A DNA stretch of 64,000 nucleotides from positions 111,001-175,000 of the forward strand of contig JAHLKH010000020.1 in NCBI GenBank assembly GCA_025526915.1, written 5' to 3'. Origin of the DNA: Entophlyctis helioformis. Taxonomy: Eukaryota; Chytridiomycota; Chytridiomycetes; Chytridiales; Chytriomycetaceae. Positions 24,095 through 34,300 of this stretch are shown here, in pieces. The notes below the pieces were generated by a model. The model did not search any database, had not been told where the DNA came from, and worked only from the letters and a program-made list of their open reading frames with translations. The translations under genes and the position numbers were made by a program. Numbering within the stretch: the first letter of the stretch is position 1; each line of letters begins with the position of its first letter.

Positions 24095-26233
24095 TCACAT
24101 CTTGCGCTCAGTCACCTTGACCTTGAAGCCGTTCTTGAGGCCGTACGTCATGGTGGTGATAAACTCGAGTTTCTGGTCAGGCACCAACTCGAGCGTGAAG
24201 CGACGGAGGATGTTGATGACCACGACACGCATCTCGATGTTGGCCATCTTCTGGCCAATGCACATCATCGGGCCTTCGCCAAACGGGACAAAGGATCCGG
24301 GCACCGGCGGCAGAGCCCAGCGGTCGGGGTTGAACGTGTCGGGATCGGTCCAGTGCTTGGGGTTGCGGTGCACGTTGTTGAGCAGCATAGAGAATGCGAT
24401 CTTGGCCGGGAACTTGTGGCCCATGAGCGTCACCGGCTTGGCAGACTCGCGGGCAATGAATGGCAGGACAGTGTGGTATCTCTGCGTCTCCTTGACCACC
24501 CAGTCAAGGTATCTGCTCCGTGCTCGAATCGCAGGGTCAGTGGACATACAAGAGGCAGACTGGCGAGCGAGCGAGCGATCAATGTGGATGCACAGACGCA
24601 CCTGAACTCGAAGAGGTTCTCGATCGTGATGTTGCCATCGAGTTTGGCAACAACGCGGTCGATCTCGTCCACAACCTTGGCCATGATGTCGGGGTGCTGG
24701 CAGAGACAGAGAATGATGAACGACATGGAGTTGGCCGTGGTCCTGGCAGACGCTCGTGTCAGTGCACATGGACGAGGTCAAGCCGTCTCTGATGACCGCA
24801 CGTACTCGTGTCCAGCCAGGAAAAGGCCGAGACTCTCGCCAATGATCTCTTCCTCGCTCAGTCCTTCGCCGTCCGGGTTGAACTCGCACCGCTCTGAAGC
24901 AGACGGTCGAGCACGTCCATTTCCCACTTGCTCTTCTCGTCGTGCTCGCCGCGTCGCATGGCTTCGCGCCGCTCCGCAATGACATCCTTGACAAACCGCT
25001 GCGTCTGCTCGCGGACAGACGTCACACGCGGCGAGTTGCTGGAAAGGCCGCTCCACCACCACAGGGCCGGAGGAGTGAAGATACGCTGGCGTTGCAAGGA
25101 TCAGACATTTGACCGGCCATGGCTGAATGTGCACGCCATTCACTAGACATACCAGCTGGAGGATCGCGACAATCTCCTCAAACATGTGGCCGAGCTGGAT
25201 CATGGTCAGCGCATCACCGTCAGCACATCATGGTCAGCACATCACCCTCAAGACCGAGGCGTTCCTTGGACAAGAGGATGCAGAGGATGCATTGTGCGCA
25301 CCTTGTTGTGCTCGCCTTTAGAGATCGACTCGACAGCACCAGGATCCTTTGAAAACGCAATCTTGGTGATAATGTCCAGCGCGCCGGCACTCATGTACTT
25401 GTACATGTCAACGACAACCGTCTTTGAGCCAGTCTTTGCCATGATGGACTGCCAGTCCGCAGTGAACTTGTCGACAATGTCGCCTGACGCAATGACCGCC
25501 TGGCGCAGGTGGATAGGCCCAAACGCTGGTTGCATCAGCTTGCGATGACGATGCCACATTGCGCCTGACGGCATGACGGGGAGAACATTGTCAAAGTATC
25601 CTCTGCGCATGGATGTCAGTCGCGAGTTGCATGCCCGGCGTGTACACGCTGCTGGTGGGGGCATTCTCAGGACAGGAGACTTACTTGGCGGCTTCCCAAG
25701 CCATGTCTCCACGCACAAACGAGTCTGTGTTGGTCATGAGCTCCTTGATGGCATCGGCATCGGACACCATCACCATGTAGGTTCCGAGCATGGGCACCGC
25801 AAAGATGGAGCCGTACTTGTGAAAGCAGGCCACGAGATAGTCATGCATCTTGCCATTGGCGAACCTGGGCAAGCGCCATTTCAGCGCGTGCCAACATATC
25901 CACGGACCACGACAGACAGACAATGGGTGCCGTCGCAATAGCGGTAGTGGCCTACTTTACAAGGTCGAACGTCTGGCCAACGATCGGCCAGGGATACGGG
26001 CCGGGAACCCCCTTTGGTGGCGATGGCGTGATGGCCTTGAGCGCCATCCAGAGCAGCGGCATGGACGCAGCAGTCGCCAGCAGGAATCGCTGCTGCGAGG
26101 TCGTGTTGTTCAAGAGGGTCGAGATGATGGCCATTTGGGAGTTGAGGATGAACCTCGCAAGCGAATGCATGCCTCTGAAGTAGTACTGAAAGTCCAGAGG
26201 GATGCATTGTCTGTATTGTTCTTGCGCATCCAT
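24095..26233 (-). CDS. Cytochrome P450 monooxygenase with an apparent one-base frame break
   Basis: Seven exons (26233-25956, 25864-25685, 25602-25302, 25194-25153, 25085-24806, 24742-24602, 24512-24095) match the P450 fold. There is an N-terminal membrane anchor (LLATAASMPLLWMALKAI), the hinge PKGVPGPYPWPIVG, a C-helix region WHRHRKLMQPAFG, I-helix LFLAGHETT (split by an intron), K-helix KETQR (ExxR) and heme loop PFGEGPMMCIGQ with Cys492 as axial ligand. Length would be about 546. Exon 5 is 280 bp where its phases require 281: the frame shifts near 24884-24893, between LDRLLQ and EGLSEEEIIGE. No plausible intron fits that gap, so one base is missing through sequencing error or a real lesion. 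The substrate is unknown. Alternative starts are the internal Met codons of the anchor region. Confidence 0.85.
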
Positions 26234-26475
26234 TGTCTTTGCAAAGGCCGCCTGGTCGTGAGTTGCGGACGTGGCGTAACTGGGTCCGAGGGTTCTGCCA
26301 CAATGGAGAGTGCCAGGCATGGACAGCAGCGGCCGCGTCCCATCTGCTGTGCACCAAAGCCGGACAACACGCATTGTTCTGGACACGGCGGCTGCATGTG
26401 TGTCGTGGATGAGCATGTCTTTGAATGGGTCTGCATTGCTGTATCTGTTCGTGTCTGTCCTGGAGGGACAGCTTC
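26234..26475. other. Non-coding gap upstream of the P450 gene
   Basis: This 242-bp gap separates the 5' end of the P450 gene from the 3' end of the next minus-strand open frame. I see no conserved coding or repeat signal in it; it should contain the P450 promoter. Confidence 0.4.
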
Positions 26476-27090
26476 TCAAGTTGATGGTGCGGTGGTGGTT
26501 GGTTGTTCACGGCTGCTCATCCTTGCATCGACCGACTTTGCCACTTTGCCACTTTGGCTTGACAACTCAGATCTGCAAGCAATGCCCAAGAAGTGTCCCA
26601 GAGAGGCGAATGTCGCGGCGGTCGAGGCGGTCAGCAGCGTCGACTCTGCTGCAGCCAAGACGACAGCCAAGACAACAGTCGAGGACATCTCCCGTCTTGT
26701 CGCAGCAGTTGCCGCCGCCACTTCTGCAGCCGACACTGCTGCAGCAGCGGCAGCCAGCGCAGCACAGACGGCTGCCGACGCTGCTCGCATCTCTTTCCAG
26801 GCCGCCAAAAACGCGTCCCTTGCCGCACAGGCCGCCAAAGCAAAGCAGACTTTGAGCTGGTCGGAAGTGAGCACGCCATGCAGGAACTGCGTGAACGGGC
26901 CAGCATGCTTGAGGATCATGAGCCGGATCTCCGCAGGTGTCCTGTCCCACCACCACCTGTCTGGATCTGCACGCTGCATGCCGTCCGGTCCGGTACTGGC
27001 CAGCTCGTAGATGCGCGACAGAACAGCAGCCGCAGCCCGCCCGTGGACACAGCCGATTGGACTGGATGCCACTGCTGTTCTGTCGCGCAT
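26476..27090 (-). CDS. Hypothetical protein with the ankyrin-family N-terminal module fused to an Ala-rich tail
   Basis: The open frame has ATG at 27090, or more probably at 26979. It encodes the same module as the opposite ankyrin gene ([43 protein letters not shown]), because it lies in the left arm of an inverted repeat. Past the repeat the sequence becomes an Ala/Val/Thr-rich, probably helical stretch with no ankyrin repeats, and it stops after about 100 residues. The plus strand of the same stretch is also open and Ala-rich. It could be a truncated family member made by the inversion, or a non-coding by-product. No function can be assigned. Confidence 0.4.
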   Translation of the reverse strand: [204 protein letters not shown]

Positions 27091-27233
27091 CTACGAGCTG
27101 GCCAGTACCGGACCGGACGGCATGCAGCGTGCAGATCCAGACAGGTGGTGGTGGGACAGGACACCTGCGGAGATCCGGCTCATGATCCTCAAGCATGCCG
27201 GCCCATTCACGCAGTTCCTGCACGGCGTGCTCA
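26868..27233. repeat. 162-bp inverted repeat with 42-bp spacer
   Basis: Arms 26868-27029 and 27072-27233 are reverse complements with three mismatches that I can count in 162 positions (about 98% identity). The spacer is 27030-27071. Each arm encodes the same N-terminal protein module on opposite strands, so the repeat forms the 5' ends of two head-to-head genes and presumably contains their promoter. Confidence 0.93.
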
Positions 27234-28915
27234 GTCCCAAACAGCTCAAAGACTGCTCGGTACAGCTGTGGACACAAATCGTCGAGGCCGACTGGGACGG
27301 CGATCTCTCTCGGCTTCCTGATGTCGGCTGGTCGCTGGGGAACGATATCAATTATCGTGTCGACATGATGCTTATTCGTTCTCGGTCCATGTATCTTCGG
27401 ATCTGCGCTCGGTTCCCTGAAGCGGCAGGTGTCAACAAGTATGACAGCATCTTGGACAACAACGTCGACTACGGCTACTACGATTTGTACCAGGTTGTCG
27501 ACCAGCGCAGCAACGGCAACTACAATGCGGCGGACCAGGCCTTCAACAGATACTCATTGAGCGTCGATTGTTCCAGATGGCATGGTCTGGTCCACCATCT
27601 TCGCCATGTCGCCATGCGCAACTGTTGGTTTGGCGAGCTGGATTTCAAGTATCCGATCGCACATGGCTGGTACGCCATTAGATACGGACACGTGGACCTG
27701 CTCAAGCATCTCATCAGCAACTACGGCGTCGATCTCAGGCGCTATGGCGAGATTGTCACTCTGTATGGCAATCAGAAATTTGCTGTCGATTATGCAGCGG
27801 AAGAAGGCCATGTCGAGGTGCTCCAGATGCTCAAAAGGGCGGGCAACCTGGATTGCTCTGACTGGGCCATGACATCTGCAGCGCAGCATGGACATCTTCC
27901 AGCGGTCAAGTGGCTCCATCAGCACACGTCGGCTAGATGCCCTCCACGGGCCATGGACAGCGCTGCTGGAAATGGGCATCTCGACGTGGTGCAATGGCTG
28001 CATGCCAACCGCACTGAGCGATGCACGACCAAGGCGATGGACGAGGCAGCTCAACGTGGCCGGCTCGATATAGTCAAGTTCCTGCATGCCAACCGACGCG
28101 AAGGGTGCACGACAGATGCGATGGATGGTGCGGCAGGCTGGGGTCGTCTCGATATTGTCAAGTTCCTGCACGAGAACCGCACTGAGGGATGCACATCCAG
28201 GGCGATGGACATGGCGGCTCAATCTGGCCACCTGGAGGTTCTCAAGTTCCTGCATGCCCACCGACGCATAGGACCATCATTCCACTGCGAAGTCATGGAT
28301 ATGACTGCCAGCAGCGGCCACCTGGACGTTCTCAAGTGGCTCAAGGCCAACTTCGACCTGCCCTACAGCGACACGATTGTGTACGGACCAGCGCATGGCG
28401 GCCACCTAGCCGCCGTCAAGTGGCTGCATGAGCAAGGCATGGGCAAGTGGACCAAGGTCGTCATGGATCTCGCTGCCAAGAACGGCCATGTTCATGTGCT
28501 TGAATGGCTGCATGCCAACCGCACTGAAGGATGCACAGTCGCTGCCATGGACGATGCAGCCTCTCGCGGACACCTCGACGCTATCAAGTGGCTCCATGAG
28601 CACCGGACGGAAGGATGCACAACCAAGGCGATGGACAAGGCGGCCATGGAAGAGCACTGGGAGGTTGTCAAGTGGCTTCATGCCAACCGAACGGAAGGAT
28701 GCACTGTCAAGGCCATGGACTGGGCCATCTCGCGTGGCAATCTCGACATGGTCAAGTGGTTCCATGCCAACCGCACAGAAGGCTGCACCAGTGGTCAGAT
28801 TGAATCATTGCGTGATCAGCCTAGGTCGACCGAGATGCTCGAGTGGCTCAGAAACACGCCTGGTCTTCGTGTGACGAAGAAGGAGCTTGACCTGTTTGCG
28901 GGCATGGACGATTAG
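27011..28915 (+). CDS. Ankyrin-repeat protein of a chytrid-type expanded family
   Basis: This is an intronless open frame of 634 residues from ATG 27011, or 597 from ATG 27122; the start is not decided by the sequence. The N-terminal module ([19 protein letters not shown], then [14 protein letters not shown] and [22 protein letters not shown]) is shared with the opposite gene. From about residue 200 there are roughly a dozen ankyrin-type repeats of 31-34 residues, with the core [26 protein letters not shown]. The repeats are very alike at DNA level, suggesting recent tandem expansion. Such proteins are likely protein-binding scaffolds; no enzymatic domain is visible. The N-terminal module might be F-box-like, but I cannot confirm that from the residues. 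Confidence 0.85.
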   Translation: [634 protein letters not shown]

Positions 28916-29391
28916 AGGCGATCGTCATAATGGTGGTAGTCGTAGCGATGGCGACAAGGACAGCAACTCTGTCGATGGTCGCTTTTGGTGATAGTGGCGA
29001 TTGTTGTGGCGGCAATGGTTGGGGAAAGCAGGAGTCACATGCAAGACCAGTGTGTGCATTACTGCCGAATACATTCACTCTCAACGCGTAGACTATCTTA
29101 TGTGTTGAGCAAGTCTTGGGCACATATGGCTGAAAGTAGCACTGTGCGGGAAGGGTCTGTTGTGGACCTGGCCGCATCAGGCAGCAAGCTGTTCCATGGC
29201 CTCTGCAACGGGCCAAGTGTCGGGTCGGTCCGCCGATCTCAGCTGCCAAGCGGCACATTCACAGCACTGCCACAGACGTGGAGAAACGCTGTGCACAAGT
29301 GCTGCTTGGCTGCCTCGGCCAACGTTCAAATAGCGGGCTCATCGCTCACACCAACCCCTTCTGCAACCGCCCACCCCTTGCACCCTTGCCC
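28916..29391. other. Intergenic region, 476 bp, no gene seen
   Basis: No conserved frame, tRNA or repeat is recognisable between the ankyrin gene stop and the signal-peptide gene. It should hold the former's 3' end and the latter's promoter. An upstream in-frame extension of the next gene exists but lacks a signal-peptide-compatible start. Confidence 0.5.
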
Positions 29392-30792
29392 ATGTCTTTG
29401 TCCGCCGTTGCCGCCGCGGCCCTCCTGGCCACCGCCGCTCTGCCGGCCGCCCTTGCCCAGCAGCAGCAGCCTGCTGGCTCGGGCGCCAACCAGGTCACCA
29501 CCGCTGCTATCCCCGCCTGCGCCGGCCGCGTGAGCAACCGACTCGACTTTACTGCGTCCCGCCTGCTCGACATCGTCAGCGACATGAAGGACGTCGTCGT
29601 CCCCGTCAACAGCCCCAACGAGTGCCGCATCAGCGGAACCTCGGCCATCTCGGCGCAGCCCGACGGCGTCCGTCGCTACGAGCAGTGCACAGGCAACTCG
29701 ACCACGGCCTCGCCCTGCAGCGCCGTCTGCTCTCGCTCGGCCATCCTCCCCGTCGCCTCGGAGTGGCGTTCCCCGCGCAGCAACTGTGACGTGGGCACCA
29801 CGATGCCCGTTCAGAGCATTGCCGATGCGGCTGCGGGATCTGCCGCTCGCCCCGCCTCGCCGTGGTACCAGCCGTTCTTCTACGTCGACACACCTGCCAG
29901 CCGCGTGGTCCAGGTCAACGAGTACACGTCGGCCGAGTCGTGCCAGGCCGCCGTCACTGCCCCGGCGACCGCCACCAACGTCACCCGCATCGTCATGTAC
30001 CCCATCTTTGACGGCTGTGTGGCCACTTTCCCGGGCGACTCCACCAAGCTGTTTGTGTCGTCGTCGTTTGCCAACAACGTCCTCGAGCAGCGCATCTGCA
30101 CAGACTCGTTTTGCAACATCTGTGTCCGCCGCACCATCAGCTCCGCCCTGACGCCGTCGTCGTGCTCGGCCGGCACCGACTCTCGCCGCGTCATTGGCGT
30201 CTTCAACGTCGAGCGTCCGTCATGGGCACCAAACGTCATCACCATCAGCATCCGCATCATCCTGATCGCCGTTGCTGTTGCTGTCGTGGCTGTCATTGCG
30301 ATCCTGATTGGCTGCTGCTGCTTCTGCAGACGTAGATTTGCCAGGAAGACCCAGGCGCCTGTTCAGCAGACCTACGAGATGTACCCCCAGGGCCAGCAGA
30401 CTCCCTACGGCCAGCAGACTCCTTACGGCCAGCAGGCTCCCTATGGCCAACAAGCCCCTTACGGCCAGCAGGCTCCTTACGGCCAACAGCAGCAGCAGTA
30501 CGATCCCGCCATGTACAGCCAGCAGGCTCCTTACGGTCAGCCCCAACAGTATTCTCCTCCGCCCCAGGCTCCCAACGGCGCTCCGTCCACGGATCCCCAG
30601 GCCCAGCAGGCCCCCTACGGCCAGCAGCCGCAGTACGGTGCTCCCATGCAGGGATACCCTGTTTACAACGCACCGACCTACGCGCCGCCTTCCGTCCCTC
30701 CTCCTGCTGCTTCTGCTGGTCCCTACAGTGCACCGACCACCGCGCCTCCTCCCGCTGCTGCTGTTGCCGTGCCTCCTCCTGCCCAGCACTAA
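29392..30792 (+). CDS. Type I membrane protein with Cys-rich ectodomain and PYGQQ-repeat cytoplasmic tail
   Basis: Single exon, 466 residues from ATG 29392. A clear signal peptide (MSLSAVAAAALLATAALPAALA) precedes a Gln-rich start. The ectodomain has about 15 cysteines and several N-x-S/T sites (NSTT, NVT). A transmembrane helix lies around 282-307 (IRIILIAVAVAVVAVIAILIG), followed by CCCFCRRR, which could be palmitoylated. The tail of about 155 residues begins with near-perfect PYGQQ(A/T) repeats and then Pro/Ala/Tyr-rich sequence ending PPPAQH. I do not recognise the family. The architecture resembles a cell-surface sensor or adhesion protein with a low-complexity, Tyr/Gln-rich tail, but that is inference. 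Confidence 0.8.
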   Translation: MSLSAVAAAALLATAALPAALAQQQQPAGSGANQVTTAAIPACAGRVSNRLDFTASRLLDIVSDMKDVVVPVNSPNECRISGTSAISAQPDGVRRYEQCTGNSTTASPCSAVCSRSAILPVASEWRSPRSNCDVGTTMPVQSIADAAAGSAARPASPWYQPFFYVDTPASRVVQVNEYTSAESCQAAVTAPATATNVTRIVMYPIFDGCVATFPGDSTKLFVSSSFANNVLEQRICTDSFCNICVRRTISSALTPSSCSAGTDSRRVIGVFNVERPSWAPNVITISIRIILIAVAVAVVAVIAILIGCCCFCRRRFARKTQAPVQQTYEMYPQGQQTPYGQQTPYGQQAPYGQQAPYGQQAPYGQQQQQYDPAMYSQQAPYGQPQQYSPPPQAPNGAPSTDPQAQQAPYGQQPQYGAPMQGYPVYNAPTYAPPSVPPPAASAGPYSAPTTAPPPAAAVAVPPPAQH

Positions 30793-31084
30793 GCCACTCT
30801 CCATCCCCTTTTGGTAGTTTTATTAGTCATATTCCAATAGCTGTACCGTACCAATACACATCATCCCATGTTCATCTGCCGGTCTGACATGGACGGCCTT
30901 ACAGTCCAACCATGTGCTTGTCAGTTGGTTGCTAGTGGCGTATCGATACGAGACCACATTGCGCATATGATTGCCGGCGTGGTACATTTGGTGTGGCGAA
31001 GGAGAGGTGGCAAACGCTGGCAGATGGTTTCGTTTTGATGACTATTTTCTTATATGCAAATGGCTTTCCGTTCCTTGTGATGGT

Positions 31085-31157
31085 GGGCTTGTGGCGCAAT
31101 GGATAGCGCGTCTGACTTCGAATCAGAAGGTTCCAGGTTCGACCCCTGGCAGGCTCG
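31085..31157 (+). tRNA. tRNA-Arg (anticodon UCG), intronless
   Basis: The 73-nt sequence folds as a cloverleaf. The acceptor stem GGGCTTG/CAGGCTC has G-U pairs and a G discriminator. The A box is TGGCGCAATGG and the anticodon stem is TCTGA/TCAGA, with loop CTTCGAA giving UCG at 31118-31120. The B box GGTTCGACCCC lies in the T arm. A short T run (about 31165-31168) can end Pol III transcription. No CCA is encoded and there is no intron, as expected for a nuclear gene. It reads CGA codons, and CGG by wobble. Confidence 0.93.
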
Positions 31158-31386
31158 TGATTGCGTTTTGCCTGGCTGGCAAGCCAGTTCACTTTTGCAC
31201 AGCCATCCAGCATGCATCCCATCGCTCGCTCTCTCTCCTCGCTGTGTGGCTGCCTCTCTTTTTGCCTTGACAGCCAGCCAGCACAGAGCATGCATTCACA
31301 TGTAAGATGATTCATTGTGCGGCATGGCAAAGTTTGAATGAGTTGACAAGTGGATGAATGACTGTTGCAGATGCGCACGCGTGCAT

Positions 31387-34300
31387 CTAGTCGCGGAACT
31401 GCATAAACACGTCTTCGAGTGTCGCCAGGTTCAGGTTGACATTCTGCACCGCGTGGCTCAGACTGCCGCCTGGCGCCATGGCTGTCTGCAGCGCGCGGTA
31501 AAAGTCGGCAAACAGCAGACGACCCTCGGCTGTGGATCCGTGCTGCAGCATGACGGTGGCATGCTTGTCCGTCGAGCCAGCCTCGAGTGTGGCATCTATA
31601 GCGTGGTGTGCAGCGTGTCAGACACTGCCCCTTGGACAACAACAGGCACGCACAGAACAGACTCACTTGCAAAGAACGTGCGCACAAACGACATGATCGG
31701 TGCATTGCTGGCATTCACATCTGCATCTCCGCCGCCGACAGCACCCCGCTTCTCAAACCTGAGGCTGTAGCCCGTGCCAAACTGGTTCTTGAGGAAGATG
31801 CTCGTGCCAAGCGTCTTGACCGAGCCGGCCGCCATGATGGCAATGCGATCGCCAAGCACCTCGGCCTCTTCCATCGAGTGCGTGGTCAGAATCACCACGC
31901 GGTCCTTCTTGCATGCGCGCATGAGCGACCAGATGCGCTGCTGTGCGGCCACATCCATGCCCGTCGTTGGCTCGTCAAGAAGCACAACACGCGGCGATCC
32001 CATGAGCGCAATCGCCACACTGCAGTGGTTGTGTTTGCGTTGCGGTCAGCAGATGCATGTGGTGTCAGCAAGCAGTCTCGGCAACCCGCCTGTCCGTCAG
32101 CAGCTGCCTCTGCAATCCACACACCTCAGCTTGCGCTTCATGCCTCCAGACAGCGTGTGGACACGCGCATCCAGCTTGGCAAACAGCTCCACGTCGCGAG
32201 CCATGGCTTCAATGTACTCGGTCGTCAGAGCATCCTTGTTGCGGCTGTTGCCGCTGTCGGTCGTGCCGGCTGCCGATCCGTCCTTCTTGCCATGCACAAC
32301 AACGCCCTTGATGCCAATGTACATCATCAGATGCTCGCGCACCGTCAGCGTGTCAAACAGAACATCAAACTGTGGGCACACGCCAAGGCTCTGGCGGTAC
32401 ACGGGCAGCGAGATCGGGTTGGCGGCATCCAGCACAGCCGTGCCATGGGCAGACTGGCACTTGAGGTACACGTGGCCGTGGGTGGGCTGCACAATGCCTG
32501 TGATCATCGACATGGTCGTGGTCTTGCCTGCGCCGTTGTGGCCGAGCAGCGCCAGGATCTGGTCGCCGTGCAGATCAAACGAGACATGGTCGACAGCACG
32601 CTTGATGGTCTTGACTGGCGCCTCTGCAGCGTTGTCGTTTTCGTTGCTGTTGAGCTGCTCCGTCGAGGTTGCCGGAAGGTTGCTAGTCTGATCGGTCTGG
32701 TGGCGAACATGGCCGTGGCGCTTGCCATTGGGGCTGGACAGGCGAGAACGGCGGCGCAAGCGACCAAACAGACGGCCAAGCAGCGAGGTGCGAGTCGTCG
32801 AGTCGGTCACCTTGAAGTCCTTGACCACGCCTACAACGCGCAGCAGGTTCTGGTTGTGCGGCGCCACATGCGACAGATCAAAGTCCTCCGTGAATCGGTC
32901 CATCTCAAACGACTGGCCTTGGCTAGCAACTGTCGCGGCAGATGCATCGCGGGTGGGAGCCCCAGCAGGCAGCTTTGTCGCGCCACCAATGCCGTCCATC
33001 GTGCCTGCCGACGAGCCACTCCAAAAGTCTGGCCGCAGGAAGAAGCCAAACGGCTGCGGCGTGCCACCGTTCTCGCCAGGGAACACCTTGTCGCAGTACC
33101 ACAGCAGCGTCCAGTACAGCACAATGTCAACGGCGAGCATATAGAACGGCGCCTTGAACTGCGGCTGCGCAGTAAAGCTCGAAAACACCAGGCCGGTCGT
33201 GGCAGTCTCTGCGGCCGACATCAGGTCCACAGCGCGACCAAAGGCGACTTGTGGCACCAGCATGACAATGTGGTTGAGCACGGGGTTGTTGAGCTTCCAC
33301 ACAAAGATCTGGCAGATGCCAAACAGCGCGAGGCCGGCGATCATGGACAGGTTGGAGATGCCCTGCGTCTGGCGGGAGTTGGGGAAGAAGACGGCAAGCA
33401 GACCGCCCATCAGCGCCAGGTTGATGACAAACGGGAACATCAGCAGGAACACAAGGACGGGCGACGAGTAGCGCAGGATGCTGCCGACATTGACAATGAG
33501 CACCACAATCAGCGCGGTGACGAGGCCGAAGAGCATCGATCCAAACAGCGTCGAGAGCAGATACGCCGTGTCGTTGGTGCCCATCATGATCAGGCCCGCC
33601 TTAGTCTTGTTGGTGCGCTCGGTGGCCAGACGGCCGAGCACGCCCTGCAGGATCGACTGGAACATGAACAGGAAGTAGTACGGCATCAGCGACTGGATGG
33701 CCGAGTTCATCTTGCCGCGGATGTTGGCAAAGAACGCGCCGTTGAGCGACGACGGCGTCTTCGTGTCGAGTGGCGAGCGCAGAGGGGGCAGGCTCTGTCT
33801 GGCACGGAACACGTTGAGGATGGCGGTCTGGACATACAGCGAGACGGCGTCGGCGCGGGCCTCGTTGTAGCCGCTGAGATAGACGGTGCTGTTGGCAAAG
33901 ATGTTGTACGAGATCTGCACGCGGAGTCAGTCAGTCAGTCGCTGTGCGGGATGTGCACGAGAGCGACGACGCTCAGGCCAGCATGACTCACGGCAGGGGT
34001 CACGGATGTGCCGGCGATCAGGTCCGACACGTTGAGGAACTCGACGCCAGCCACAAAGCGCGTTGGGTTGGCGTTGCGGTCTGCGATGAGGGCGTCTCTG
34101 GAGGCATAGGCCACGATGCGGGCGTTGGGCTCGGCGGCCTTGACGATGTCGGTCAGGGCCGCAACGACGGGGGCGGCGGACGCTGGCGGAGTGACGTAGC
34201 CGAGAGCAATGCAGGTGGTGGTCGTGGTGCCGGCGGGACACTTTGACGACAGCGAGCTGAAGGGGGCGGTGGACGGCAGCGCGACGGTCTGCGACAGCGA

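Noticed and set aside
26580..27010. Plus-strand Ala-rich frame (AAVAAATSAADTAAAAAASA) as a gene of its own
   Set aside because: It ends inside the inverted repeat in a frame that does not encode the family module. The minus frame is the one that joins to the conserved module, though neither is proven.
30932..31714. Minus-strand open frame across the tRNA-Arg gene
   Set aside because: It crosses a well-formed tRNA gene, has no recognisable domain and overlaps the end of the ABCA gene.
31608..33986. A 792-codon plus-strand open frame
   Set aside because: It is antisense to ABCA half transporter A, whose motifs and splice phases are unambiguous. The antisense product is His/Arg/Gln-rich, as expected for the complement of a GC-rich gene.
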